DNA of 64,000 nucleotides, from positions 4,526,001 through 4,590,000 of the forward strand of contig NZ_JAPEOQ010000001.1 of the NCBI RefSeq assembly GCF_026341035.1, read 5' to 3'. This stretch comes from Streptomyces sp. NBC_01016 (GTDB taxonomy: Bacteria > Actinomycetota > Actinomycetes > Streptomycetales > Streptomycetaceae). The translations under genes were made by a program, and so were the position numbers. The notes beneath the pieces were generated by a model, which saw nothing but the letters and a program-made list of their open reading frames with translations, ran no database searches and was not told where the DNA came from. Positions 56,440 through 63,930 of the stretch are shown here, in pieces. Each line of letters starts with the position of its first letter. Positions within the stretch are counted from its first letter, which is position 1.

Positions 56440-57903
56440 TCAGCCGCGACCGATCAAGTCCGGCGCGCGCTCCGGCAGTTGCTCGGCAGCGGTGTCGGTG
56501 GTCGTGTCGATGTCGGAGTTCTCGCCACCCGCCCGCCGCCACAGCGGCTTCAGCCGGTACGTGAACAGGTACACGATGACCGCGACACCGGCGGCGACGA
56601 GCATGCTGAGGTCGCCGGCGCCCGGGTGGGCCGAGGCGAAGGCACCGGTGTAGATGTCGGACACCCAGAAGGGCACGGACGCCACCACGCCGGCCGCCCA
56701 GGCCACCAGGCCCCAGTCGACGACCCTGGAACGGTCGTAGAGCTCGGCGATCCTGCGGGGGTCGCCGCGCCCGCCCAGGTAGAAGTCGATCAGGAGCACG
56801 GCGGCGAACGGGGCGATGAAGTACGCGGTCAGGTTGAGGAAGACCTTGAACTTGTCCTCCGTGCCCGAGGCGCCCCACAGGCTGATCCCGTAGGCGAGGA
56901 CGCAGATCCCGGCCACCGCCTGCGTGCGGGTCACGGGGATCTTGAGGGTCTGGACGGAGATCGCGCCGCCGTAGACGTTGAGGAAGTTCTGCGCCAGGGC
57001 GGACAGGCCCACGGCGACGAGGGCGGGGACGGCGAACGGACCCATCAGCTGGTGCAGGGCGGTGATCGTGTCCGAGCTGGAGGCGGAGGCGCCGACCACG
57101 ACGCCCAGGATGCCGAGCCAGGCGATGGTGAGGAAGTTGCCGAAGGCGGTGTACCAGGTGGTCTGCCGGACGACCTTCGCGGTGTCGGGCAGGTAGCGCG
57201 AGTAGTCGGAGGCGAAGGGCATCCACGCCACGAGGAATGCCAGGAACCAGCCGCCGAGGGTGATCGAGCCACCGGCCGTGCCGACATAGCCGTCCGCGTG
57301 CGGGTTGGCCTCGAAGAGGCTGCCGCCGCGGGCCACCGCCACGACCGTGATCAGCACGAACAGCGGGGTGAGGACGTAGGTCAGCGCCCGCTGAAGGAAA
57401 TTGATCATGTTGTAGCCGAAGATGGCCACGACGAGCTCGACCACGGTGAGCAGGAGGGCACACAGCCAGTACGGCAGGTGGCTCAGCTCCGCGAAGGCCT
57501 TGCCGCCGAGGATGACCGTGACGGCCGCCCAGCCCACACCGGAGAACACGTTGATATAGGCGACGGGCAGGAAGTTGCCGAAGAAGCCCAGCGGCCCCCT
57601 CGCCTGGATCTGCTGCGGCACACCGAGGCGGACGCCCATGCGCGACATGACGGCCATCAGGACGGCGCCGACACCGGCGCCGACGACGATCGCGGCGACG
57701 GCGGTGGTGAAGCTGAGCCCGAACCACGCGGCGCTGAAGCCGAGCAGGATGACCGGGAAATTGAGCCCCGCGGCGAACCACACGAAGAACTGTGAACTCG
57801 GTTTACCGTGTCGCTCGCTGTCGGGGATGTGGTCGACACCGAACGGCTCGACCTTGGTCACGGCGCTGCCGTAGACAGGTGGGCCCTGTGAATCATGAGT
57901 CAT
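56440..57903 (-). CDS. NCS1 family nucleobase/heterocycle permease
   Basis: 487 residues from the ATG at 57903. Twelve helices; the NCS1 signature regions are visible: VEPFGVDHIPDSERHGKPSS before helix 1, FFVWFAAGLNFPVILLG, and the substrate-site helices with GWFLAFLVAWMPFASDYSRY. CodB-like members carry cytosine, others uracil, allantoin, hydantoins or pyridoxine. It lies 40 bp after the flavin reductase fusion on the same strand, so it probably imports the heterocycle attacked by the monooxygenase system of the divergent operon. Confidence 0.9.
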   Translation of the reverse strand: MTHDSQGPPVYGSAVTKVEPFGVDHIPDSERHGKPSSQFFVWFAAGLNFPVILLGFSAAWFGLSFTTAVAAIVVGAGVGAVLMAVMSRMGVRLGVPQQIQARGPLGFFGNFLPVAYINVFSGVGWAAVTVILGGKAFAELSHLPYWLCALLLTVVELVVAIFGYNMINFLQRALTYVLTPLFVLITVVAVARGGSLFEANPHADGYVGTAGGSITLGGWFLAFLVAWMPFASDYSRYLPDTAKVVRQTTWYTAFGNFLTIAWLGILGVVVGASASSSDTITALHQLMGPFAVPALVAVGLSALAQNFLNVYGGAISVQTLKIPVTRTQAVAGICVLAYGISLWGASGTEDKFKVFLNLTAYFIAPFAAVLLIDFYLGGRGDPRRIAELYDRSRVVDWGLVAWAAGVVASVPFWVSDIYTGAFASAHPGAGDLSMLVAAGVAVIVYLFTYRLKPLWRRAGGENSDIDTTTDTAAEQLPERAPDLIGRG

Positions 57904-57943
57904 GGCGTGCTCCGAAGAACGTGGGTGCGGGGGCGGACGCGAG

Positions 57944-58873
57944 TCACCACGGAAGGGGCGCCGTCTGCGAGATGTCGAAGAAGCCGCCACCGCTGTAGAC
58001 GAGCGGGGCGAGCTCAGAATGAGACGCCGACACTACACGTCCGGTGAAGACGGTGTGACTCCCGGCCTCCAGGCGCTCGCCGATCTCCACCTCAAGGCGG
58101 GCGGCTGAACCGTCGAGCAGCGGGGCGCCGTGCTCGCCGGGCGCCCAGTCGAGGGCGGCGAACTTGTCGGTGCCCTTGCTCGCGAACACCTTCGCCACGT
58201 CGAGCTGGTCGGCCGCGAGGATGTTGATGCCGATGTGGGTGGCACGGTGCAGTGCGGGGTGTGTCGACGAGCTGCGTTGGACACACACCAGGACCATCGG
58301 CGGGTCGAGGGAGATGCTGGAGAACGCGTTCACCGCGAGGCCCCTGGGGGTCCCGTCGTCGTCGGTGGTCACTACGGTGACACCGGTGATGAACTTGCGG
58401 TGCACCCCCTTGACCAGGTCGGCGTCGACGGCGGCCTCGTGCGCCGTCGTGATGATGCCGAGCGCTTCGAGGAGCTGCCGGGAGTCGAAGGTCACAGACT
58501 CCTCGGTGACGGTGTCACCGTCGAAGCGGGCGAATGTGGCGCCCGACACCTCGACGGGCCGGCCGGTGGGCGGCACACCCATGAACGTGTCGGTGTGCCG
58601 GCCCGTGCTGCGCCAGCGGACCGCCAGCCGGTCCCCGTCCACGACCAGGTCCTCGATCTCGGTCCGCAGATCGGGGAACGCCGCGCGCACCGCGCTGATG
58701 CTCTCCTTGAACCCGGCGCGGTCCTGAGCGGTGCCGGCCGGCCCACGGCGGCGCACGTAGCCGGTGCTCAACACGGCGTCCAGAGCGTCGACTTCACCCC
58801 GGTTCCAGGCCGCGTCCCAGGCGGCGCGGAGGCGGGCGGGGCGGTCGGTGGCATGTTCCAGAGTGACTGACAT
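57944..58873 (-). CDS. SnoaL-like domain fused to flavin reductase
   Basis: 309 residues from the ATG at 58873 (GGAG 6 nt upstream; an in-frame ATG at 58909 lies inside an operator-like site and has no ribosome site). Residues about 8-135 form a SnoaL-like/ester-cyclase domain (RAAWDAAWNRGEVDALDAVL, TGRHTDTFMGVPPTGRPVEV). Residues about 150-305 form a flavin reductase-like FMN-binding split barrel (HRKFITGVTVVTTDDDGTPR, GLAVNAFSSISLDPPMVLVC, GIGERLEAGSHTVFTGRV-like end). It should supply reduced FMN to the luciferase-like monooxygenase at 62782; the SnoaL part may process its product. Unusual domain pairing. Confidence 0.88.
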   Translation of the reverse strand: MSVTLEHATDRPARLRAAWDAAWNRGEVDALDAVLSTGYVRRRGPAGTAQDRAGFKESISAVRAAFPDLRTEIEDLVVDGDRLAVRWRSTGRHTDTFMGVPPTGRPVEVSGATFARFDGDTVTEESVTFDSRQLLEALGIITTAHEAAVDADLVKGVHRKFITGVTVVTTDDDGTPRGLAVNAFSSISLDPPMVLVCVQRSSSTHPALHRATHIGINILAADQLDVAKVFASKGTDKFAALDWAPGEHGAPLLDGSAARLEVEIGERLEAGSHTVFTGRVVSASHSELAPLVYSGGGFFDISQTAPLPW

Positions 58874-58904
58874 GGCGGCTCCATCGATCGGATCGGCCTG
58901 CTCT

Positions 58905-58930
58905 TGCATGGCAGATCTGTTGTATGGCAG
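58905..58930. promoter_or_regulatory. tandem GntR-type operator sites TTGYATGGCA
   Basis: TTGCATGGCA (58905-58914) and TTGTATGGCA (58921-58930), 16 bp apart and followed in both cases by GA. They lie just downstream of the predicted -10 of the flavin reductase promoter, so a bound repressor would block initiation or early elongation. The same 10-mer occurs twice at the GntR gene (63857 and, inverted, 63921). Confidence 0.7.
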
Positions 58931-58934
58931 AGGA

Positions 58935-58964
58935 CCGTAGGAATCGGGTATCCGTCATGTCAAT
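58935..58964 (-). promoter_or_regulatory. promoter of the flavin reductase-permease unit
   Basis: On the minus strand TTGACA (58964-58959), 18 bp, TACGGT (58940-58935). The -35 is perfect for a housekeeping promoter. Transcription should begin near 58928, inside the operator pair. Confidence 0.65.
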
Positions 58965-59043
58965 GGTTCGGACGGAATTCGCAGCTTCCTGGGCTGTATT
59001 ACAGGGAACCCCTAGGTCAGAGCCGCCTATTTGCTGCCGACCC

Positions 59044-59072
59044 TTGACGGCTCCCCGGGTCACTCTTAGCCT
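59044..59072 (+). promoter_or_regulatory. leaderless promoter of the DUF1185 operon
   Basis: TTGACG (59044-59049), 17 bp, TAGCCT (59067-59072), then seven bases and the ATG at 59080. Initiation would fall on or next to the A of the start codon, and no Shine-Dalgarno sequence exists, so the mRNA should be leaderless. TGCCATGGCA, a palindrome of the operator half-site, covers the start (59076-59085). Confidence 0.65.
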
Positions 59073-59079
59073 CACTGCC

Positions 59080-59721
59080 ATGGCACAGCAACAATCAGCA
59101 GGCCAACAGCTGTGGGCCACACCCACACGAGGCAGACTGCGCAAGGTCGTCACCGTGGTGGACGAGGTCCTCCTGGAACTCGGCCGGCCGGTCGCGACCC
59201 CCGTACGTCGCGTCGCCGCGGCCGCCGTGATCGAGAACCCCTGGGCCGGGCGCGGATTCGTCGCCGACCTGGGGCCCGAGGTGGAGGACATCGCGCCCGG
59301 CATCGGCCGCCTCCTCACCGACCGGCTGATCGAGACGCTGGGCGGCGTGGAGCACGTCGAGGCGTTCGGCAAGGCGGCCGTCGTCGGGCTCGACGGGGAG
59401 ATCGAGCACGGCGGGGCATTGATCCACACCCCGTACTTCGGCAATGTGCTGCGGGAGCTGACCGAGGGCACCTCGATCATCGTGTTCAGCGACGACCGGC
59501 TCGCGGCGGGCGAACCGCTGACCGTCCCGGTGTGGCACAAGACCGCCGCCGCCACCCGCTCCCACTACCAGACCGTCCAGATCCGGGTGCCGGACGCACC
59601 GCGCCCCGACGAGATCGTCGTCGTGGCCGCCGCAGCCTCGGGGCCGCGCCCCAACGCCCGTATCGGAGACCGCCGCCAGGACCCCGTGGTCCGCCTCGCC
59701 GACTTGGAGACCGCCCGATGA
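59080..59721 (+). CDS. DUF1185 (AA_synth family) protein 1
   Basis: 213 residues. The family PF06684 (DUF1185) has a variant of the chorismate-mutase fold and has been linked to amino-acid metabolism, but its reaction is not established. Core segments shared with the next gene: AAVIENPWAGRGFVADLGPE, EAFGKAAVVGLDGEIEHGGA, LIHTPYFGNVLRE and TRSHYQTVQIRVPDAPRPDE. The N-terminus has about 20 extra residues compared with its paralogue. First gene of the six-gene operon, probably translated from a leaderless mRNA; its stop overlaps the start of its paralogue (ATGA). Confidence 0.87.
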   Translation: MAQQQSAGQQLWATPTRGRLRKVVTVVDEVLLELGRPVATPVRRVAAAAVIENPWAGRGFVADLGPEVEDIAPGIGRLLTDRLIETLGGVEHVEAFGKAAVVGLDGEIEHGGALIHTPYFGNVLRELTEGTSIIVFSDDRLAAGEPLTVPVWHKTAAATRSHYQTVQIRVPDAPRPDEIVVVAAAASGPRPNARIGDRRQDPVVRLADLETAR

Positions 59722-60269
59722 ACCTCCGCAAGATCGTGACGTACGTCGAAGACATCCACGCCGAGGGCGGCCGCCCCGTCGACTCGGTGGCACGCACCGC
59801 GGTGGTGCTCGCCGTGATCGAGAACCCGTGGGCGGGCCAGGGCTTCGTCGACGACCTGCTGCCCGGCATCGACGAAGTGGCTCCGCAGCTGGGCGAGTTG
59901 CTCGCGCCGCGCGTCGTGGAGGCGCTCGGCGCGCCCGTCGAGGCGTACGGGAAGGCCGCCATCGTCGGCCTCGACGGCGAGGTCGAGCACGGCAGCGCCC
60001 TCATCCACACGCTGAAGTTCGGCGACCACTTCCGCAAGGCGGCGAACGCCACCACGCTGCTCCCGGCCGTGGAGAAGCGCGCGGTCGCCGGAGGTGTCTT
60101 CGACATCCCGCTGAAGCACATCACCGACGCCACCATCCGCTCCCACCACCAGAGCATCGAGGTACGGGTCCCGGACGGCCCGCGCGCCGACGAGATCGTC
60201 ATCGGCCTCGCCGCCGCGGCCCAGGGCCGCCCGCAGGCCCGCCTCGCCCCGCTCGCCACCGAGCAGTAG
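59718..60269 (+). CDS. DUF1185 (AA_synth family) protein 2
   Basis: 183 residues, ATG at 59718 overlapping the previous stop by 4 nt. It parallels the first copy through AVIENPWAGQGFVDDLLPG, EAYGKAAIVGLDGEVEHGSA, LIHTLKFGDHFRKAAN and IRSHHQSIEVRVPDGPRADE. The two differ in the middle (GTSIIVFSDDR versus ATTLLPAVEKR), so they are diverged paralogues and may form a mixed oligomer or act on different substrates. No catalytic residues can be named with certainty; the shared Lys-His-Glu pattern around KAAxVGLDGExEHG is the best candidate site. Confidence 0.87.
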   Translation: MNLRKIVTYVEDIHAEGGRPVDSVARTAVVLAVIENPWAGQGFVDDLLPGIDEVAPQLGELLAPRVVEALGAPVEAYGKAAIVGLDGEVEHGSALIHTLKFGDHFRKAANATTLLPAVEKRAVAGGVFDIPLKHITDATIRSHHQSIEVRVPDGPRADEIVIGLAAAAQGRPQARLAPLATEQ

Positions 60270-60277
60270 GCACCGTC

Positions 60278-61045
60278 ATGGACAAGCCGCCCCTCGTACT
60301 CCTGCACGGTGTCGGCCTCGACCGCACCATGTGGGAGCCCGTCACCGCCCTGCTGGCCGACCGCTTCACCGTCATCGCGATCGACCTGCCCGGGCACGGC
60401 GCCCGCCCGCCCGTGCGCGGCGACGTGACCCTGGCGGAGCTCGCCGACGGGGTCGCCGGGCACATCCCGGCAGGCTCGCACCTCGTCGGGTTCTCGCTCG
60501 GCGCGCTGGTCGCCCAGCAACTGGCCCTGTACCGGCCGGAGTTGACGCGCACGCTCACCTCGGTGAGCTCGGTCTGCCGCCGCACCCCCGACGAGCGGGT
60601 GGCCGTCCGGACCCGGCTGCGCAATGCCGAGAGCGACTTCGCGGCGAGCACCGCTGCGTCCATCGAGCGCTGGTACGCGGGCACCACCGTGCCGGACGAG
60701 GTCGTCGACCGGACACGGGCCACGCTGAGCGCCAACGACGTCGACTCCTTTCTCGGCTGCTACCGGGTGTTCGCGCACGCCGACGCCGAGCTCGGCCCGC
60801 GGCTCGGTGACATCACCGTGCCGTCCCTGGCCGTGACCGGGGAGAACGATCCCGGGTCCACGCCGGAGATGACACACCGCCTCGCCGCGGCGCTGCCCGG
60901 CTGCCGGGCCGTGATCGTGCCCGGGGCGCGACACATGCTGCCCGTCGAGCGCCCGCAGGCGTTCACCGAGGCCCTCACCACGTTCCTCACACAGAGCGCA
61001 CAGCTCACCGACGAGAGCGCACCTGGAGACACCGCACATGTCTGA
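60278..61045 (+). CDS. alpha/beta hydrolase
   Basis: 255 residues, 8 bp after DUF1185-2. Complete triad: oxyanion LLHGVGLDRTMW (10-19), nucleophile Ser73 in VGFSLGALV, Asp191 in TGENDPGS, and His219 in GARHMLPVE. It is similar in layout to PcaD (3-oxoadipate enol-lactonase) and to RutD-like hydrolases. In this operon it may open a lactone or amide produced after oxygenation, or hydrolyse an enamine/carbamate intermediate. It overlaps the aldehyde dehydrogenase by 8 nt. Confidence 0.9.
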   Translation: MDKPPLVLLHGVGLDRTMWEPVTALLADRFTVIAIDLPGHGARPPVRGDVTLAELADGVAGHIPAGSHLVGFSLGALVAQQLALYRPELTRTLTSVSSVCRRTPDERVAVRTRLRNAESDFAASTAASIERWYAGTTVPDEVVDRTRATLSANDVDSFLGCYRVFAHADAELGPRLGDITVPSLAVTGENDPGSTPEMTHRLAAALPGCRAVIVPGARHMLPVERPQAFTEALTTFLTQSAQLTDESAPGDTAHV

Positions 61046-62534
61046 GCCCACGACGCTCACGACCTGGAAGCACTTCATCGGCGGCAGGTGGGTCGAGCCC
61101 GCCGCCGGCGAGTACTTCGACAGCACCGACCCGGCCACCGGCCGCACCCTCTACCGCGCCGCCCGCGGCACCGCCGCCGACATCGACAAGGCCGTCGCCG
61201 CCGCGCGCGCCGCCTTCGAGGACCCGGGCTGGCGCGACCTCAACCAGACCAAGCGGGGCCACCTCCTGCGCCGCCTCGGTGAGCTGATCGCCGAGAACGC
61301 CGAGGAACTCGCCCTCATGGAGTCGCGGGACAACGGCAAACTGCTGCGCGAGATGCGCGGCCAACTCGCCTCGCTGCCCGAGTACTTCCACTACTACGCG
61401 GGCCTCGCCGACAAGATCCACGGCGAGACGATCCCCACCTCAGACCGCGCCGTCCTCAACTACACGGCGCGCGAGCCCCTCGGCGTCGTGGGCGCGATCA
61501 CCCCGTGGAACTCGCCGCTGACCCTGACCACCAGCAAGCTGGCCCCCGCCCTGTGCGCGGGCAACACGGTGGTCGTCAAGCCCTCCGAGTACACGTCGGC
61601 GAGCGGGCTGCGCCTCGCGGAGCTCGCCCTGGAGGCCGGCTTCCCGCCCGGCGTCGTCAACGTCGTCACCGGATACGGCGCCGAGGCCGGTGGGCCCCTC
61701 GTCGACCACGAGGACCTCGCCAAGATCTCCTTCACCGGCTCCACGGCGACCGGGTCGAAGATCGCCGCGTCGGCCGCGGGCCGTTTCATCGGCTCCACCC
61801 TCGAGCTCGGCGGCAAGTCGCCGCAGATCGTCTTCGAGGACGCCGACGTGGCGAACGCCGCCATGGGTGTCATCGCCGGTGTCTTCGCCGCGGCCGGGCA
61901 GACCTGTATCGCCGGCAGCCGCGTCTTCGCCCACCGCTCCGTCTACGACGAGCTCCTGGAGCGGGTCTGCGAGCGCGCCAAGTCCATCTGCATCGGCGAC
62001 CCTCTCGACGAGGCCACCGAACTCGGACCACTCGCCTTCGAGGCACAGCGCGACAAGGTCGCCGCGTACGTCGACCTCGGGCGCGAGGAAGGCGCCCGCG
62101 TGCTGACCGGCGGCGCGCCCACCGACGGCGGCACGGGCGGCTGCTTCTACGAGCCGACCGTCCTGGTCGACGTCGACAACAGCATGCGCGTGGTCCGCGA
62201 GGAGATCTTCGGCCCGGTCGTCGCGATCATGCCGTTCGACACCGAGGACGAGGTCGTGGGCCTCGCCAATGACACCGAGTACGGCCTCGCGGCCGGGATC
62301 TGGACCACCAATCTGTCCCGCGCCCACCGGGTGGCGGGCCGCCTCGACGCGGGCACGGTCTGGGTCAACACCTACCGGGCCATGTCCCCGATGTCCCCAC
62401 GCCAGGGCTTCAAGGCCAGCGGCGTCGGCGTCGAGCACGGCACCGAGACCATCAAGGAGTACACCCGGCTCAAGAGCGTATGGATCAACACGAGCGAGGA
62501 GCCCGTGGCCGACCCGTTCACGATGCGGAGCTGA
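61038..62534 (+). CDS. NAD(P)-dependent aldehyde dehydrogenase
   Basis: 498 residues with all catalytic residues: Asn158 (ITPWNSP), Lys181 (VVVKPSEYT), Glu256 (LELGGKSP) and Cys290 (AAAGQTCIAGSR). The sequence is of the class that includes 5-carboxymethyl-2-hydroxymuconate semialdehyde and betaine-like dehydrogenases (EYFHYYAGLADKIHGETIP). It oxidises an aldehyde, presumably a semialdehyde formed by ring opening, to an acid. Starts inside the hydrolase gene (8-nt overlap) and ends 8 bp before the tautomerase. Confidence 0.93.
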   Translation: MSEPTTLTTWKHFIGGRWVEPAAGEYFDSTDPATGRTLYRAARGTAADIDKAVAAARAAFEDPGWRDLNQTKRGHLLRRLGELIAENAEELALMESRDNGKLLREMRGQLASLPEYFHYYAGLADKIHGETIPTSDRAVLNYTAREPLGVVGAITPWNSPLTLTTSKLAPALCAGNTVVVKPSEYTSASGLRLAELALEAGFPPGVVNVVTGYGAEAGGPLVDHEDLAKISFTGSTATGSKIAASAAGRFIGSTLELGGKSPQIVFEDADVANAAMGVIAGVFAAAGQTCIAGSRVFAHRSVYDELLERVCERAKSICIGDPLDEATELGPLAFEAQRDKVAAYVDLGREEGARVLTGGAPTDGGTGGCFYEPTVLVDVDNSMRVVREEIFGPVVAIMPFDTEDEVVGLANDTEYGLAAGIWTTNLSRAHRVAGRLDAGTVWVNTYRAMSPMSPRQGFKASGVGVEHGTETIKEYTRLKSVWINTSEEPVADPFTMRS

Positions 62535-62542
62535 CGCCCGCC

Positions 62543-62785
62543 ATGCCACAGATCACCGTCACGCTCGCCGAGGGCCGCACCCCCGAGCAGATCAGGACCC
62601 TGCAGCACGAGGTCCATGAGGCCGTGCTGCGCTCGATCGACACCCGGCCCGAGTACATCCGCGTCGTCGTCCACGAGGTCCCCGCGACGCACTGGTCCAC
62701 GGGAGACACCACGCTCGCGGAGATGCGAGCCACCGCCATTGCCATGGAAGAAGCCACCCCTACCTCAGCAAAGGAGCTGTCATGA
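62543..62785 (+). CDS. 4-oxalocrotonate tautomerase-like protein
   Basis: 80 residues. After Met removal Pro1 would be the catalytic base (PQITVTLAEGRTPEQIRTLQ), and RPEYIRVVVHEVPATHWSTG near 35-54 has the usual Arg and hydrophobic strand of the 4-OT family. It isomerises enol/keto or dienol acids. Its place between aldehyde dehydrogenase and monooxygenase genes points to a ring-cleavage pathway with an enol intermediate. Its stop overlaps the next start (ATGA). Confidence 0.88.
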   Translation: MPQITVTLAEGRTPEQIRTLQHEVHEAVLRSIDTRPEYIRVVVHEVPATHWSTGDTTLAEMRATAIAMEEATPTSAKELS

Positions 62786-63825
62786 GGTTTTCGCTGTTCG
62801 TGCACATGGAGCGCTGGGACGAGAGCACCACCCACCGCGAACTCTTCGAGAACCTCACCGAGCTGACGCAGATGGCCGAGGCCGGCGGGTTCAGCACGGT
62901 GTGGGTCGGTGAGCACCACGCCATGGAGTACACGATCTCGCCCAGCCCGATGCCGATCCTGGCGCACCTGGCGGCGAAGACCGACACCATCCGGCTCGGC
63001 GCGGGCACCATCATCGCCCCGTTCTGGCACCCGGTCCGGGCCGCGGGGGAGACCGCGCTCCTCGACGTGATCAGCAACGGCCGGGCCGAGGTCGGCCTCG
63101 CCCGCGGCGCGTACCAGATCGAGTTCGACCGCCTCGCCGACGGGCTCAAGGCCTCCGACGGAGGCAAGCACCTGCGCGAACTCGTCCCCGCCGTACGGGC
63201 GTTGTGGCAGGGCGACTACGCGCACGACGGCGAGATCTGGCAGTTCCCGACGTCGACCAGCGTGCCCAAGCCGGTGCAGCAGCCCACCCCGCCGATGTGG
63301 GTCGCCGCCCGCGACCCCGCCTCGCACGACTTCGCCGTCTCCCAGGGCTGCAACGTCATGGTCACCCCGCTGATGAAGGGCGACGAGGAGGTCGCCGCCC
63401 TCAAGGAGAAGTTCGACACCGCCGTCGCCAACCACCCCGAGGTGGAGCGCCCCGACATCATGGTGCTGCGCCACACCCATGTGCACGCCCCGGAGGACCC
63501 GGAGGGCTGGCGCCCGGCCGCCGAAGGAATCAACAAGTTCTACCGCACCTTCGACGCCTGGTTCGGCAACAAGAAGGCCCCGGTCAACGGCTTCCTTGAG
63601 CCCAGCCCCGAGGAGAAGTTCGCCGAGCGCCCCGAGTTCGCGCCCGAGGCCCTGCGCAGGACCGCCATGATCGGCACGCCCGCCGAGGTCGTCGAGCGGC
63701 TGCGCGGCTACGAGGAGCTGGGCGTCGACGAGTACAGCTTCTGGATCGACAACACGCTCTCGCACGAGGAGAAGCGCGAGTCGCTGAAGCTGTTCATCAA
63801 GGAGGTCGTCCCGGCCTTCCAGTAG
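62782..63825 (+). CDS. luciferase-like (LLM) flavin-dependent monooxygenase
   Basis: 347 residues starting in an ATGA overlap with the tautomerase. Bacterial-luciferase-like TIM barrel: FSLFVHMERWDESTTHRELF, GFSTVWVGEHHAMEYTISPS (the EHH flavin/substrate loop), DTIRLGAGTIIAPFWHPVRA, GRAEVGLARGAYQIEFDRLA, and PAEVVERLRGYEELGVDEYS near the end. It uses reduced FMN and oxygen, with the flavin reductase fusion as partner. LLM enzymes such as RutA and pyridine monooxygenases open N-heterocyclic rings; together with the NCS1 permease that role is plausible here. Confidence 0.92.
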   Translation: MRFSLFVHMERWDESTTHRELFENLTELTQMAEAGGFSTVWVGEHHAMEYTISPSPMPILAHLAAKTDTIRLGAGTIIAPFWHPVRAAGETALLDVISNGRAEVGLARGAYQIEFDRLADGLKASDGGKHLRELVPAVRALWQGDYAHDGEIWQFPTSTSVPKPVQQPTPPMWVAARDPASHDFAVSQGCNVMVTPLMKGDEEVAALKEKFDTAVANHPEVERPDIMVLRHTHVHAPEDPEGWRPAAEGINKFYRTFDAWFGNKKAPVNGFLEPSPEEKFAERPEFAPEALRRTAMIGTPAEVVERLRGYEELGVDEYSFWIDNTLSHEEKRESLKLFIKEVVPAFQ

Positions 63826-63856
63826 GCCACCCGCCCCCACGGCATTGCCCGCCTTC

Positions 63857-63930
63857 TTGCATGGCAATTCCGGGATTCCCCGTCAATTGACGCCATGCGT
63901 CCCCGAAGACTAGGTTCTCGTGCCATGCAA
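63857..63930. promoter_or_regulatory. inverted pair of TTGCATGGCA operator sites
   Basis: TTGCATGGCA at 63857-63866 and its reverse complement TGCCATGCAA at 63921-63930, the latter covering the start codon of the GntR gene directly after its predicted -10. Both are exact matches to the site at 58905-58914. The 54-bp spacing could allow looping. Confidence 0.65.
63887..63916 (+). promoter_or_regulatory. leaderless promoter of the GntR-type gene
   Basis: TTGACG (63887-63892), 18 bp, TAGGTT (63911-63916), then eight bases to the ATG at 63925. As at 59044-59080, no ribosome site fits and initiation should fall at the start codon. Confidence 0.6.

Noticed and set aside
55967..57781. 604-codon minus-strand frame covering both the VOC and permease genes
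   Set aside because: Only its last 124 codons are the real VOC gene; the rest is out of frame with the NCS1 permease, which has all family signatures.
58873..58909. Upstream ATG (58909) as start of the flavin reductase fusion
   Set aside because: It is part of an operator-like site, lacks a ribosome site, and the ATG at 58873 has GGAG at a good distance.
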